A stretch of DNA of 64,000 nucleotides from Bauldia sp. (GTDB taxonomy: Bacteria > Pseudomonadota > Alphaproteobacteria > Rhizobiales > Kaistiaceae): NCBI GenBank assembly GCA_026126025.1, contig JAHCJZ010000011.1:1-64000 (forward strand). Reading direction: 5' to 3'. This document shows, one piece after another, positions 1 through 10,532 of this stretch. Under the pieces are notes generated by a model, which saw only the letters and a list, made by a program, of their open reading frames with translations, was not told the DNA's origin and ran no database searches. Within the stretch, counting starts at the first letter, position 1. Each line of letters starts with the position of its first letter. The translations under genes and the position numbers were made by a program.

Positions 1-75
1 GGGGCGGGGGGCACGGCCGCGCCCCCTCCCCGAAAGCCTGCGTCTTTCGACCCTCCCACGAGGGGAGGGTTCAAG
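1..75. repeat. Palindromic repeat, family F, cut by window edge
   Basis: GC-rich palindromic sequence ending in a hairpin (CCCTCCCACGAGGGGAGGG) and the tail GGTTCAAG. The same tail and order of blocks occur at 24811-24933, where both inverted ends are present, so this looks like the right-hand half of that element. It sits just beyond the 3' end of the oxidoreductase gene. Confidence 0.6.
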
Positions 76-97
76 AAAAACAGCCGGGATACAGTCG

Positions 98-1336
98 CTA
101 GGCCCGCGCGGCCATCGCCGGGCGCTTCATCAGCGACTTCAGGTCGAAGGAGAGGTCGGCCGCCTGCTCGGGCGTCGGGAGGTCCGGCGTGTCGAGAATG
201 CGGCGGCCGAGCATGTGGTCGGCGGCGCGGTTGACCGAGTCGATCGCCACCAGCCGGTCGCCGGCGAACTGGAACACCGAGAAGCTTCCCTCCTCGATCG
301 CGCCGCGCACCACGCTGCGGTCGGCCAGCAGCGACAGCCCGACCATCTGCAGCTTCACGTCGGCCTGGTCGGACCAGAACCACGGCACGGAGCGGTAAGG
401 CTCCGGCTTGCCGACGATCGCCTTGGCCACCGTCTTCGCCTGGTCGACCGCGGTCTGCACCGACTCCAGGCGCAGCCGGCGCCCGACGAACGGCTCCGGG
501 AACGACGCGCAGTCGCCGATCGCGAAGATCTCGGGCGCGCTGGTGAGGAGGTGGTCGTCGACGACGATGCCATTGTCGGCGGCGAGCCCGATCGCGGTGG
601 CGAGCTCGACATTGGGCACGACGCCGATGCCGATGACGACGATGTCGGCCGGCACAAGCGTGTCGCCGGCCTCGACCGCGACAACGCGGCCACCCTCGCC
701 AAGGATCGCCCTCGCCGGATGCTGCAGCAGCACCGTCGCGCCCCAGCCGCGGTGAAGGTCGAGGAAATGCTGCGACACTTCCGTCGCGACCGAGCGTCCC
801 ATCAGCCGGTCGGTCGCCTCGATGATCGTGACCGTGCGGCCGAGCATGCGCGCCGTCGCCGCGAGCTCGAGGCCGATGAAGCCGCCGCCGATGACCACGA
901 CGGATTCGGCGGTGACGAAGCGGTCGTGGAGCCGCCGCGCATCCGCGGCGTCGCGGAGGTAGAAGACGCCGTCGAGTTCGACACTCGGGATCGGCGGCAC
1001 CCGCGGCCGCGCCCCGGTTGCGATCACCAGCTTCGCATAGGGAACCGAGCCGCCGCCGGCGAGCGTCACCCGGCCGCCGGCGCGGTCGATCGCCTCGACC
1101 GTCGTGCCGAGGCGGAGGTCGACAGCGTGGCTCTCGTAGAACGCGGCAGGGCGGAGCTCCTGCAGTCCGCGCTCGGGCTCCTTGAGATAGGTCTTGGACA
1201 GCGGCGGCCGCTGGTAGGGCAGGTCGATTTCGGCCGAGATCAGCGTGACCGGGCCGTCATAGCCGTCGGCGCGAAGGCTCGCCGCGACCTGCGACCCGCC
1301 ATGGCCCCCGCCGATAATCACCACGCCGTCGGCCAT
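98..1336 (-). CDS. FAD/NAD-dependent ferredoxin-type reductase
   Basis: A 412-residue flavoprotein of the pyridine nucleotide-disulfide oxidoreductase fold, most like putidaredoxin or rubredoxin reductases that pass electrons from NAD(P)H to a small iron-sulfur protein. The N-terminal FAD dinucleotide motif is VIIGGGHGGSQVA (about residues 5-17). A second NAD-binding motif, VVIGGGFIGLELA, lies near 146-158, and the FAD-contacting IFAIGDC near 270. The C-terminal part resembles the reductase C domain of this family. No redox-active CxxC pair is visible, which fits this subfamily rather than thioredoxin reductases. AGAGGGGG precedes the start. No ferredoxin or oxygenase gene is adjacent, so the partner is unknown. 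Confidence 0.85.
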   Translation of the reverse strand: MADGVVIIGGGHGGSQVAASLRADGYDGPVTLISAEIDLPYQRPPLSKTYLKEPERGLQELRPAAFYESHAVDLRLGTTVEAIDRAGGRVTLAGGGSVPYAKLVIATGARPRVPPIPSVELDGVFYLRDAADARRLHDRFVTAESVVVIGGGFIGLELAATARMLGRTVTIIEATDRLMGRSVATEVSQHFLDLHRGWGATVLLQHPARAILGEGGRVVAVEAGDTLVPADIVVIGIGVVPNVELATAIGLAADNGIVVDDHLLTSAPEIFAIGDCASFPEPFVGRRLRLESVQTAVDQAKTVAKAIVGKPEPYRSVPWFWSDQADVKLQMVGLSLLADRSVVRGAIEEGSFSVFQFAGDRLVAIDSVNRAADHMLGRRILDTPDLPTPEQAADLSFDLKSLMKRPAMAARA

Positions 1337-1436
1337 GGCATCCCCCTCTTGTTGTCGTTCCGCGCCTTGCTAGCCGGCCCTTACGCGCCGGGCAAGGAAA
1401 GCCGCGCAACCGACTCTTTTGATTCCGGAAAGGCCG

Positions 1437-2423
1437 TCAGAACCAGCCGCGCCGCTTGAGATAGACGAACGGAATCAGCGCCGCGACCGCCATCAGGCCG
1501 AGGGCGAGCGGGTAACCCCACGGCCAGTCCAGCTCCGGCATGAAGGTGAAGTTCATGCCGTAGATCGTGCCGATCAGCGTCGGCGGCAGGAGGATGGTCG
1601 CGGCGACCGTGAGGATGCGGATCACCTCGTTCTGCTGCACCGAGATCAGCCCCAGCGTCGCGTCGAGGAGGAACGTCGTCTTGTTGGAAAGGTACGAGGT
1701 CTGGTCGGACAGGGACCGGATGTCGCGCTGCATCAGCTTGAGCCGCGGCTCCTCGTCCTTGTCGATCCGCGCCAGCGGCCCGGGGCGGCCGGCGGTGATG
1801 AACTGGATCATCCGCTCCAGCGAGGCGATGCTCTCGCGCGCCTTGGAGACGATGTCGTTCTGGTTGCCGATCTGGGTGAGGATCGCTTCGAGCCGCCGCT
1901 CGCGGCGCCGCCCGCCGGGCGTGACGCGGCGGAAGATCTCGCCGTTGAGCTTGTCGATCTCCGCGCCGGTCTTCTCGACCACGTCGGCGAGGCGGTCGAT
2001 GATCGCCTCGGTGATGGCGAAGACGATGCCGATCGGGTCGTCGCAGCCGCTCTCCGGGTGCGACGAGCGCGCCATGAACTGGCGGAACGCGACGAAATCG
2101 GCGTAGCGCACGGTCGCCAGCTTGTCGCCGTGAAGGACGAAGGTGAAGGGCGTCAGAGCCGGCTCGTTGAGGTCGACGCCGGAAAGGATCGTCGCCGTCA
2201 TGCCGACCGCCCCGCCATCGACGTAGAAGCGGCTGGAGAACTCGATCTCCGACGCTTCCTCCGCCGTCGGCACCGGCACGCCGAGAAACCGCTCCGCGGC
2301 GCGGTCCTCCTCATGCGTCGGGTCCTTGATGTCGATCCAGTGCGCCTTGCTCAGCGCCGCCGCATCGGGGTTCTCCGCGATCTTCTTCGGCCCGGTCTCC
2401 GTCACGTCATAGGCAGTCAGCAT
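1437..2423 (-). CDS. corA: CorA-family magnesium/cobalt transporter
   Basis: Inner-membrane divalent cation channel of 328 residues. The GMN signature is present as YGMNF near residues 288-292, at the end of the first of two C-terminal membrane segments (about 265-288 and 303-322). The long N-terminal half is soluble and acidic, as in CorA's cytoplasmic funnel. The open frame extends 81 codons upstream of the chosen start, but that extension is arginine-rich without family character and overlaps the divergent EF-G-like gene. The ATG at 2423 begins MLTAYDV, a normal CorA N terminus. Transcribed away from the EF-G-like gene across about 170 bp. Confidence 0.9.
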   Translation of the reverse strand: MLTAYDVTETGPKKIAENPDAAALSKAHWIDIKDPTHEEDRAAERFLGVPVPTAEEASEIEFSSRFYVDGGAVGMTATILSGVDLNEPALTPFTFVLHGDKLATVRYADFVAFRQFMARSSHPESGCDDPIGIVFAITEAIIDRLADVVEKTGAEIDKLNGEIFRRVTPGGRRRERRLEAILTQIGNQNDIVSKARESIASLERMIQFITAGRPGPLARIDKDEEPRLKLMQRDIRSLSDQTSYLSNKTTFLLDATLGLISVQQNEVIRILTVAATILLPPTLIGTIYGMNFTFMPELDWPWGYPLALGLMAVAALIPFVYLKRRGWF

Positions 2424-2590
2424 GGAGCACCCTTTCCCGGCGCGGCTCCGCAATCTACGCGGATTCGCGAGCCTTTCTGCAATCGCCCTTGCCAGCCTCC
2501 GGGTTCCCTGAGACGATCCTGCCGAGCAAGCGAACCACGCCGGAAGTCGGCATGGCTTCCCGAGACGGCGTTGGTCAGGGAGGCACCGCA

Positions 2591-4642
2591 ATGGGGAGCG
2601 AAAGCGACAGGCCGAAAGGACCGCGCTGCATAGCACTGGTGGGGCCATTCGCCAGCGGCAAGACATCGCTGCTGGAAGCGATCCTCGCGCGCACCGGCGC
2701 GATCAACCGCCAGGGCACCGCGGCCGAAGGCAACCGCGTCGGCGACGCCTCGCCCGAGGCGCGCGCTCACCAGATGAGCGTCGAGGTCAACATCGCCGAA
2801 ACCGAATATCTCGGCGACCGCATGACCTTCTTCGACTGCCCGGGCTCGATCGAGTTCGCCTTCGAAGCCGAAGCCATCCTCGCCGCGGTCGACCTTGCGG
2901 TGGTCGTCGCCGAAGCCGACCCGAAGAAGATCCCCGCGCTGCAGCTGATCCTGAAGGGCCTCGAAGACCGCAGGATTCCGCGCCTTCTCTTCCTGAACAA
3001 GATCGACCGCGAATCCGGCCCGGTCCGTGACATCCTGAAGGCCCTCCAGCCGGCGAGCCGCGTTCCCCTCCTCCTTCGCCACATCCCGACCCGCAAGGAC
3101 GGCATCGTCACCGGCTTCATCGACCTCGCGCTGGAGCGCGCCTTCGTCTACCGCGAGCACGCCGAGAGCGAGGTCGTCGAGATGACCTCGGAGGACAAGG
3201 CCCGCGAGGTCGAGGCGCGCTATGCCATGCTCGAAACCCTCGCCGACTATGACGACAGCCTGATGGAGCAGCTCCTCGAGGACGCCGAGCCGAGCCGCGA
3301 GCAGGTGTTCCGCGACCTCACCGGGGACATCCGCGCCGGCCTCATCTGTCCGGTGCTGATCGGCTCGGCCGACCATGGCTACGGCATCCGCCGGCTGATG
3401 AAGGCGATCCGCCATGACAGCGGCGGTATCGCCGAGACGCGGAAGCGCCTCGGCATCGCCGCCAATGGCGAGACGCTGGTCCAGGTGATGAAGACGCTGA
3501 ACGCCCCGCATGGCGGCAAGCTGTCCGTGGTCCGCGTCCTTGCCGGCAAGGTCGCCGACGGCAGCGAGCTCATCGGCCCGGAGGGTCCCGCCGGCCGCGT
3601 GTCGGGCGTCTTCCGCATCAACGGCCAGCACGTCTCGAAGCGCGACGCCGCGCAGGAGGGCGAAGCCGCCGGCCTCGGCAAGCTCGACCGCGCACCCACC
3701 GGCACCACGCTCGGCGCCGGCAAGACCGCGCCGAAGCAGATCCTCACTCTCGCCATTCCCGATCCGGTGCTCGCCTTCGCCGTCGCCGCCGCGGAGCGGA
3801 AGGACGACGCCAAGCTCTCGTCTGCGCTGGCCCGCGCGACCGAGGAAGACCCGTCGCTCCGCCTGACGCAGAACGCCGAAACCGCGGAGCTGGTGCTCGA
3901 AGGCCAGGGCGAGATGCACCTTCGCGTCGCGCTGGAGCGGCTGAGCGGCCGCCACGGCATCGCGGTCAGCACTCGAAACGCGGCGGTGCCCTATCGCGAG
4001 ACCATCCGCGGCTCGACCACCGTCCGCGGCCGCCACAAGAAGCAGTCGGGCGGCCACGGCCAGTTCGGCGACGTGGTGATCGAGATCAAGCCCCTCCCCC
4101 GCGGCGCCGGCTTCGAGTTCACCGACCGCATCACCGGCGGCGTGGTGCCGAAGCAGTACATCACCTCGGTCGAGAACGGCGTGGTGGAATATCTGAAGCG
4201 CGGCCCGCTCGGCTTCGAGGTGGTCGACGTCGGCGTCTGCCTCACCGACGGCTCGTATCACACGGTCGATTCATCGGACATGGCGTTCAAGACCGCCGCG
4301 CAGATCGCGATGCGCGAGGGCATGCCGCAATGCACGCCGGTGCTGCTGGAGCCGATCCTCCATGTCGAGATCGCCGTCCCGTCCGAGGCGACGGCGCGCG
4401 CCAACGCCATCGTCTCGCAGCGCCGCGGCCAGCTGATGGGCTTCGACGCGCGGCCCGACTGGCCGGGCTGGGACGTGGTCGAGGCGCTGATCCCGCAGGC
4501 CGAAATCCGCGACCTCATCGTCGAGCTCCGCTCGGCGACCGCCGGCGTCGGCACCTTCCGCACCCGGTTCGACCACCTCGCCGAACTCACCGGCCGCATC
4601 GCCGACGACGTCATCGCCCGCGCCGCGCAGAAGGCCGCCTAG
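2591..4642 (+). CDS. EF-G-like translational GTPase (EF-G paralogue)
   Basis: A 683-residue GTPase with the full EF-G domain layout. It has the P-loop GPFASGKTS (about residues 18-26), the G3 motif FDCPG, the G4 motif NKID, then EF-G domains II to V. It is divergent from canonical FusA: switch regions differ and the G1 loop is not the usual AHIDAGKTT. It therefore matches the EF-G2-like paralogues annotated in many alphaproteobacteria, whose job is not settled. The start at 2591 follows AGGGAGG at good spacing; an upstream in-frame ATG lacks this. It is not in a str operon, which also argues against FusA. Confidence 0.85.
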   Translation: MGSESDRPKGPRCIALVGPFASGKTSLLEAILARTGAINRQGTAAEGNRVGDASPEARAHQMSVEVNIAETEYLGDRMTFFDCPGSIEFAFEAEAILAAVDLAVVVAEADPKKIPALQLILKGLEDRRIPRLLFLNKIDRESGPVRDILKALQPASRVPLLLRHIPTRKDGIVTGFIDLALERAFVYREHAESEVVEMTSEDKAREVEARYAMLETLADYDDSLMEQLLEDAEPSREQVFRDLTGDIRAGLICPVLIGSADHGYGIRRLMKAIRHDSGGIAETRKRLGIAANGETLVQVMKTLNAPHGGKLSVVRVLAGKVADGSELIGPEGPAGRVSGVFRINGQHVSKRDAAQEGEAAGLGKLDRAPTGTTLGAGKTAPKQILTLAIPDPVLAFAVAAAERKDDAKLSSALARATEEDPSLRLTQNAETAELVLEGQGEMHLRVALERLSGRHGIAVSTRNAAVPYRETIRGSTTVRGRHKKQSGGHGQFGDVVIEIKPLPRGAGFEFTDRITGGVVPKQYITSVENGVVEYLKRGPLGFEVVDVGVCLTDGSYHTVDSSDMAFKTAAQIAMREGMPQCTPVLLEPILHVEIAVPSEATARANAIVSQRRGQLMGFDARPDWPGWDVVEALIPQAEIRDLIVELRSATAGVGTFRTRFDHLAELTGRIADDVIARAAQKAA

Positions 4643-4684
4643 GTCGAACTGCGGGGGCAACCGAAGCCAACGGAGGTGCAGCTT

Positions 4685-4850
4685 GCGGCTCCCTCCCCCC
4701 TTGTGGGGGAGGGATGGGGAGGGGGGCCTCGGCCTATCCTCCCGCACCGCGCCGGATGTCAGCTCCGCCCCGCAATACCTCGACCACCGCGCCCGGACGC
4801 ACCGCCGCGGACCCCCTCCCTGCCCTCCCCCATAAAGGGGGAGGGAACCG
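4685..4850. repeat. Long inverted repeat element, family A copy 1
   Basis: Two near-identical inverted ends (4685-4726 and 4811-4850) flank about 85 bp. Each end is itself a hairpin (CCCTCCCCC / GGGGGAGGG around a short loop). The ends match those at 35688-35855. No coding potential. It fills part of the 4643-5273 gap; the remainder to 5190 shows nothing I can name. Confidence 0.75.
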
Positions 4851-5187
4851 TGTTGAGAGTCTCCGTCCCGCGAAGGACGAAGGGGGAATGGTCCGTGCTG
4901 GCAACGCCGGCGCTTGGTCGCGCGGCGGTCTGGAAGAAGAGGCCGGGCCCCGGGCGCCCGGCAGTCGGGGCTGACCTTTGTGCGCGGCGATCAATCGGAT
5001 CAAGCCGACAGGTCCAGCCAACCCATCAGGAGGAAACACACGCGATCGGTGCGAATCGCTGCACCAGGGCCGAGTGTATCGGCATGACGACTGCCCGCAA
5101 TCTGTGCAGCGCCGCTTTACCGTTATCCACGGTTTCCAGCACAGTTGTGCCAGGTTGAAGTGTGCGGTGGGCACCTCTCCCCTTCGT

Positions 5188-5262
5188 CATTGCCGGACTT
5201 GATCCGGCAATCCATCCGGCCCGTCCCTGTGGATCACCGGGTCAAGCCCGGTGATGACGACG
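5188..5262. repeat. Short palindromic repeats, GGACTTGATCC type
   Basis: Two adjacent small palindromes, TTGCCGGACTTGATCCGGCAA (5192-5212) and ATCACCGGGTCAAGCCCGGTGAT (5232-5254). Both are of the kind dispersed through many alphaproteobacterial genomes. They lie immediately 3' of the LysR gene and could end its transcript. Confidence 0.6.
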
Positions 5263-5273
5263 GAATAGCGCCG

Positions 5274-6164
5274 TCAGAACTGCCAGTCGCGCGCTTTGTC
5301 GATGATGAAGTCGCGGAACGCCACGATGCGGGCGGAGTTCTTCAGCTCGGACGGGTACACGAAATAGGTCGCAAGGCTCGGCGTCTCGACGTCGGGCAGG
5401 AGGCGCACCAGCGTGCTGTCGCTCGCCATGAGATAGTCGGGCAGCGAGGCGATGCCGGCGCCGTTCTGCACCGCGCTGCGCAGCGCGACGACGCTGTTGA
5501 TGCGGAGCGTCGGGTGCCGCGGATTGCCGCGCGTCCGGCCGGCCATCTCCAGCCAGTTCACGTCGCGCAGATACCCGGGCACCGGCAGGCCGAAGGTGAT
5601 GATGCGGTGGCGGTCGAGATCCTCCAGCGTCTGCGGCGTGCCGTGCCTGTCGAGATAGGCGCGCGACGCGTAGATGTGGAAATGCACGGTGAAGAGCCGC
5701 CGCTGGATGAGATCCGGCTGGCTCGGCTTGTGGAGGCGGAGCGCGACGTCCGCCTGGCGCATCGACAGGTCGAGCTCCTCGTTCTCCAGGATCAGCTCCA
5801 GGCTGATGTCGGGATAGAGCTCGAGGAACTGGTGGACGCGGTCGGTCAGCCAGGTCGAGCCGAGGCCGACGGTGGAGGTGACGCGGAGCGTCCCGCTCGG
5901 CCGCTCGCGGCTGTCGCGGAGCTCCCCCTGCACCGCCTCCAGCCGCGCCAGCACCTCGTTGGCGGTGCGGTAGAGGAGGTCGCCGGGCTCGGTCAGGAGC
6001 AGGCCGCGGGCATGGCGGTGGAAGAGCGGGACCTTGAGGTCGTGCTCCAGCGCCGAGACCTGCCGGCTCACTGCCGACTGGCTCATGCCGAGATCCTCGC
6101 CGGCGCGGGTGAACGACCCGGCGCGCGCGGCAGCCCGAAAGACGCGCAGTTTGTCCCAGTCCAT
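5274..6164 (-). CDS. LysR-family transcriptional regulator
   Basis: A 296-residue LysR protein. The N-terminal winged helix-turn-helix spans about residues 3-60, with the typical stretch GSFTRAGEDLGMSQSAVSRQ as recognition region. A type 2 periplasmic-binding-protein-like effector domain follows from about residue 90. The gene is 40 bp downstream of trxB on the same strand, an arrangement common in alphaproteobacteria, so co-transcription is likely. LysR genes usually regulate a divergent neighbour, but none is present here. The effector and targets cannot be read from the sequence. Confidence 0.88.
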   Translation of the reverse strand: MDWDKLRVFRAAARAGSFTRAGEDLGMSQSAVSRQVSALEHDLKVPLFHRHARGLLLTEPGDLLYRTANEVLARLEAVQGELRDSRERPSGTLRVTSTVGLGSTWLTDRVHQFLELYPDISLELILENEELDLSMRQADVALRLHKPSQPDLIQRRLFTVHFHIYASRAYLDRHGTPQTLEDLDRHRIITFGLPVPGYLRDVNWLEMAGRTRGNPRHPTLRINSVVALRSAVQNGAGIASLPDYLMASDSTLVRLLPDVETPSLATYFVYPSELKNSARIVAFRDFIIDKARDWQF

Positions 6165-6204
6165 CGCCCCCGCCCCCGCTCGGGAGTGTGTAACCGGCCG
6201 CGGC

Positions 6205-7167
6205 CTATTCCGCTGCTTCGGCCTCTGCGTGCACGTCCCGTTCGGCGAGATAGCGCTCGGCTTCGAGCGCCGCCATGCAGCCCATGCCGGCGGCGGTTAC
6301 CGCCTGGCGGAACACCTCGTCGGTGACGTCGCCGGCGGCGAAGACGCCCGGAACGCTGGTCGCCGTCGAATCCGGCGCGGTCCAGATATAGCCCGACGGC
6401 TTCAGCCGCACCTCTCCGGCGAAGACCTCGGTCGCCGGCGCGTGGCCGATCGCGACGAAGAAGCCGTCGGCCTCGATCTCGCTGACCTCGCCGGTGACGA
6501 GGTTCTTCACCCGCACGCCGGTGACCGTCGGCGGGATGCTGTCGGTGCCGATGACGTCCTCGACCACCGCGTTCCACACCACCTCGATCTTCGGCGAGGC
6601 GAAGAGCCGCCGCTGCAGGATGCGCTCGGCGCGGAAGCTGTCGCGGCGATGGACGACGGTGACCTTGGACGCGAAGCGCGTCAGGAAGAGCGCCTCCTCC
6701 ACCGCGGTGTTGCCGCCGCCGACCACCACCACCTTGCGGTCGCGGAAGAAGAAGCCGTCGCACGTCGCGCAGGCCGAGACGCCGAAGCCCTTGAACCGCT
6801 CCTCCGACGGGATGCCGAGCCACTTCGCCTGTGCGCCGGTCGCGATGATGACGGTGTCGGCGGTGTAGGTTGCGCCGCTGTCGCCGGTGAGCCGGAACGG
6901 CCGCTGCGACAGGTCGGCCGCCACGATCATGTCCTGGACGATGCGGGTGCCGACATTCTCCGCCTGCTCCCGCATCTGCTCCATCAGCCACGGCCCCTGG
7001 ATCGCCTCGGCGAAGCCCGGATAATTCTCGACGTCGCTGGTGATGGTGAGCTGGCCGCCCTGCGGGATGCCGGCGATCAGCACCGGCTCGAGCATCGCCC
7101 GGGCGGCATAGATCGCGGCCGTATAGCCGGCCGGGCCGGAACCGACGATGATCACCTTGGCGTGCAT
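6205..7167 (-). CDS. trxB: Thioredoxin-disulfide reductase
   Basis: A 320-residue flavoenzyme that reduces thioredoxin with NADPH in the cytoplasm. The FAD motif IIVGSGPAGYTAA is at residues 6-18. The redox-active CATC (C133, C136) sits inside the NADPH domain in the usual ACATCDG context, followed by GGGNTA at 150-155 and the C-terminal VFAAGD motif. Length is normal for bacterial TrxB. The open frame runs more than 250 codons further upstream, but that stretch is antisense to the lipoprotein gene, so the ATG at 7167 is taken. No thioredoxin gene is adjacent. Confidence 0.95.
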   Translation of the reverse strand: MHAKVIIVGSGPAGYTAAIYAARAMLEPVLIAGIPQGGQLTITSDVENYPGFAEAIQGPWLMEQMREQAENVGTRIVQDMIVAADLSQRPFRLTGDSGATYTADTVIIATGAQAKWLGIPSEERFKGFGVSACATCDGFFFRDRKVVVVGGGNTAVEEALFLTRFASKVTVVHRRDSFRAERILQRRLFASPKIEVVWNAVVEDVIGTDSIPPTVTGVRVKNLVTGEVSEIEADGFFVAIGHAPATEVFAGEVRLKPSGYIWTAPDSTATSVPGVFAAGDVTDEVFRQAVTAAGMGCMAALEAERYLAERDVHAEAEAAE

Positions 7168-7395
7168 GGAGCGCTCGCTTGCTGCGCGGCGCGCCCTTGG
7201 TCGGCGCGCGCGGAAGAATGGTCCGTCAATGTAGGAAACCGGGTCGGTTCCTCGCAAGGCCGGGAGGCTCGTCCCGGGCCTGCGATTAACATAAGCTGCA
7301 GCGGAACAGTTGTGCCACGCGACGCGTTGGCTGACCGAAAAGCCTTTGCCGCAGCCCGTTTCGCGGGCATTTCCGCACCGTTGGAGGATCCCAGG

Positions 7396-7893
7396 ATGAC
7401 GTGGAACCGTCTTGCGCTGGCCGGCGCGTTCATGGCCGCCTTCACGCTCGCCGCCTGCGGCGACGACGATGATCCGCCGGCCGTGGCCGAACCCGACCAG
7501 CCGGCGATGGAAGCCGAGGCGCCCGCCATGGAGGCGGAGGCGCCGGCGATGGAAGCCGAGGCGCCGGCGAACGAGATCGCGGGCGATCCCCCCGTCGGCC
7601 CGACCGTGCCGATCACGCTCGGCCAGCTCGTCGGCAACTGGGCGCCCGACACCGCCTCCTGCGAGGCGAACAACAATGTCGTCGAGATCGGCGAGACGCG
7701 CCTCAACACGCCGGAGGACGACTGCGCGTTCACCGGCGAGGAAGCAGCCGACGGCTCGGTGGTGCTTCAGCTCACCTGCGTGGGCGGTGAGACCGAGACC
7801 TGGACCGTGATGGCGGAGGGCACCACCGACGCGATCGCCATCACCGACGGCGCCGACAGCGCCGCCAGCCTGGTCCGCTGCACCAACGGCTAG
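7396..7893 (+). CDS. Small acidic lipoprotein with heptad-like repeats
   Basis: A 165-residue predicted lipoprotein. The signal peptide ends in TLAAC with C21 as the lipidation site. An acidic linker follows, containing three near-perfect copies of EAEAPAM, encoded by a short tandem DNA repeat at about 7505-7570. A C-terminal domain of about 100 residues has several cysteines (TASCEANN, DDCAFTG, LTCVGG, VRCTNG) that could form disulfides. GGAGGATCCCAGG precedes the ATG. It is divergent from trxB. I do not recognise the domain; export and lipidation are the only safe inferences. Confidence 0.75.
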   Translation: MTWNRLALAGAFMAAFTLAACGDDDDPPAVAEPDQPAMEAEAPAMEAEAPAMEAEAPANEIAGDPPVGPTVPITLGQLVGNWAPDTASCEANNNVVEIGETRLNTPEDDCAFTGEEAADGSVVLQLTCVGGETETWTVMAEGTTDAIAITDGADSAASLVRCTNG

Positions 7894-7953
7894 CGGGGGG
7901 CGAGACACACCCTGACCGGGGCGAGGCTGCCGCACCCAGCCCACCCCCACCTC

Positions 7954-8035
7954 GTCACCCCGGCGAAGGCCGGGGTCCAGCGCCACACGAAGGCCGGCGC
8001 GCGTGGCTCTGGATTCCGGCCTCCGCCGGAATGAC
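7954..8035. repeat. Palindromic repeat, family C copy 1
   Basis: Begins GTCACCCCGGCGAAGGCCGGG and ends TTCCGGCCTCCGCCGGAATGAC, each a hairpin, about 82 bp in all. Other copies are at 16557-16635 (opposite orientation) and 21526-21604. It lies between the convergent lipoprotein and aminotransferase genes. Confidence 0.8.
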
Positions 8036-8073
8036 GAAAATGGGGAGACTTCTGTTCCGTTGGTTGCGGATCC

Positions 8074-9414
<1,341 letters not shown>

Positions 9415-9424
9415 TCAGCCCAGC

Positions 9425-9640
9425 TTACGCGAGCTGGAGGTTCACGGCCTTCGGGCCCTTGCCCTGGCGATCCGGCTCGGTCTCGAAGGTGACCTTCTGG
9501 CCGTCCTGGAGATAGGGGATGCCCGAGCGCTCGAGAGCGGAGACGTGAACGAACACGTCCTTCGAGCCCTCGTCGGGGGTGATGAAGCCGAAGCCTTTGG
9601 TGGTGTTGAAGAACTTTACGGTGCCAGTCTGGCGAGCCAT
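9425..9640 (-). CDS. Cold shock domain protein (first copy)
   Basis: A 71-residue single cold shock domain protein that binds single-stranded RNA or DNA. Both RNP motifs are present: KGFGFITP (RNP1) and VFVHVSAL (RNP2). The C terminus TEPDRQGKGPKAVNLQ is typical. The open frame continues 14 codons upstream, but MARQTGTVKFF is the family's N terminus, and AAGGA precedes it. About 190 nt of leader separates it from a possible -10 hexamer TATTAT (9843-9838, minus strand). A second, similar gene is at 18845. Confidence 0.93.
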   Translation of the reverse strand: MARQTGTVKFFNTTKGFGFITPDEGSKDVFVHVSALERSGIPYLQDGQKVTFETEPDRQGKGPKAVNLQLA

Positions 9641-9876
9641 GAGAGGGAATCCTTCCCGTTGGTTAGTGACCCGGCGGCGCAATGGCCGACGGAAGTGAAG
9701 CTGCGGGGTCGTGCATCGGGGAAAGGAATCGGCTCGTTCTCGCGAATATCGTCCGGCTTCAGCCAGGACTGCGGGGCGGTGTCGCTGCGCCTCGCGCCTT
9801 CAGTTCCAGTCTCCAGGGCCCATGTGCCCGAGCGCGCATAATATGCGATGACGCTCTACTGAAATCAACCACAGAA

Positions 9877-9907
9877 CGGCCGCCGACTTTAAGAAAATCG
9901 GCGGCCG
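9877..9907 (-). terminator. Hairpin 3' of the RlpA-like gene
   Basis: Perfect 10-bp inverted repeat CGGCCGCCGA / TCGGCGGCCG with an 11-nt loop, 21 bp beyond the stop of the RlpA-like gene. Only TTCTG follows on the minus strand, so it may stabilise the 3' end rather than terminate on its own. Confidence 0.45.
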
Positions 9908-9927
9908 CCATTGCGTTCGGTCGAAGG

Positions 9928-10320
9928 TCAGGCGCAACCGGGAAGGTCTGCGCCGCCGCCGACAATGCTGATGCGCACCCGCGTGACGCCGGCCTGGATC
10001 ATGCCGATCTCGGCGGCCGCGGCGCGCGACAGGTCGATCACCCGCCCTCCGACATACGGACCGCGGTCGTTGATGACCACGACCACGGTGCGTCCGTTGG
10101 AGAGATTCTGGACCCGGACCCGGGTACCGAAAGGAAGGCTCCGATGCGCTGCCGTCAGAGCGTCCTCATCGAACCGCTCACCCGACGCTGCGATACGCCC
10201 GTCAAATCCGGGGCCGTACCAGGAAGCCTGTCCACACTGGTCGTTCGCCGCCTCTGCGGCCGAACACGATAGAATAAGCGCGAACGCAATTGCGCCCGCC
10301 CCCTTGATCACTGCATTCAC
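9928..10320 (-). CDS. rlpA: RlpA-like septal ring lytic transglycosylase domain protein
   Basis: A 130-residue secreted protein with a signal peptide (about residues 1-24, cleavage near AEA-A) and one double-psi beta-barrel domain. Family signatures are [13 protein letters not shown], the A-S-GERFD segment, and [19 protein letters not shown]. RlpA-type barrels bind or cleave peptidoglycan strands lacking stem peptides at the septum. The SPOR domain found in longer RlpA proteins is absent, so septal targeting is not assured. The aspartate in NDRGPY, needed for activity in Pseudomonas RlpA, is present. It is transcribed away from the cupin gene. Confidence 0.85.
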   Translation of the reverse strand: MNAVIKGAGAIAFALILSCSAAEAANDQCGQASWYGPGFDGRIAASGERFDEDALTAAHRSLPFGTRVRVQNLSNGRTVVVVINDRGPYVGGRVIDLSRAAAAEIGMIQAGVTRVRISIVGGGADLPGCA

Positions 10321-10532
10321 AACACCTCCGGCTCGACCGTCCGCCGCTGCGCGTCGATTTCCTGTTTCTGTTCAGTGCGTTACGGACCTTGTCGATCCCT
10401 GGCGCGCCCCGGAAATAGCTGGGGAAAACCGGCCAAAGCCGGGCAAGACTATGACCGCCGCTTCACAGCTGGTTGCCCGGCGTTACACTGTGTGGAAACG
10501 GCGGCTAAGCTGCAGATATTTCAGGAAGATCG

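Noticed and set aside
215-1459. Long plus-strand open frame opposite the ferredoxin-type reductase
   Set aside because: Arg/Asp/Glu-rich without family motifs; a shadow of the minus-strand gene caused by very high GC. The same reasoning removes long antisense frames over the EF-G-like gene, uvrB, prs, petABC and the MoxR operon.
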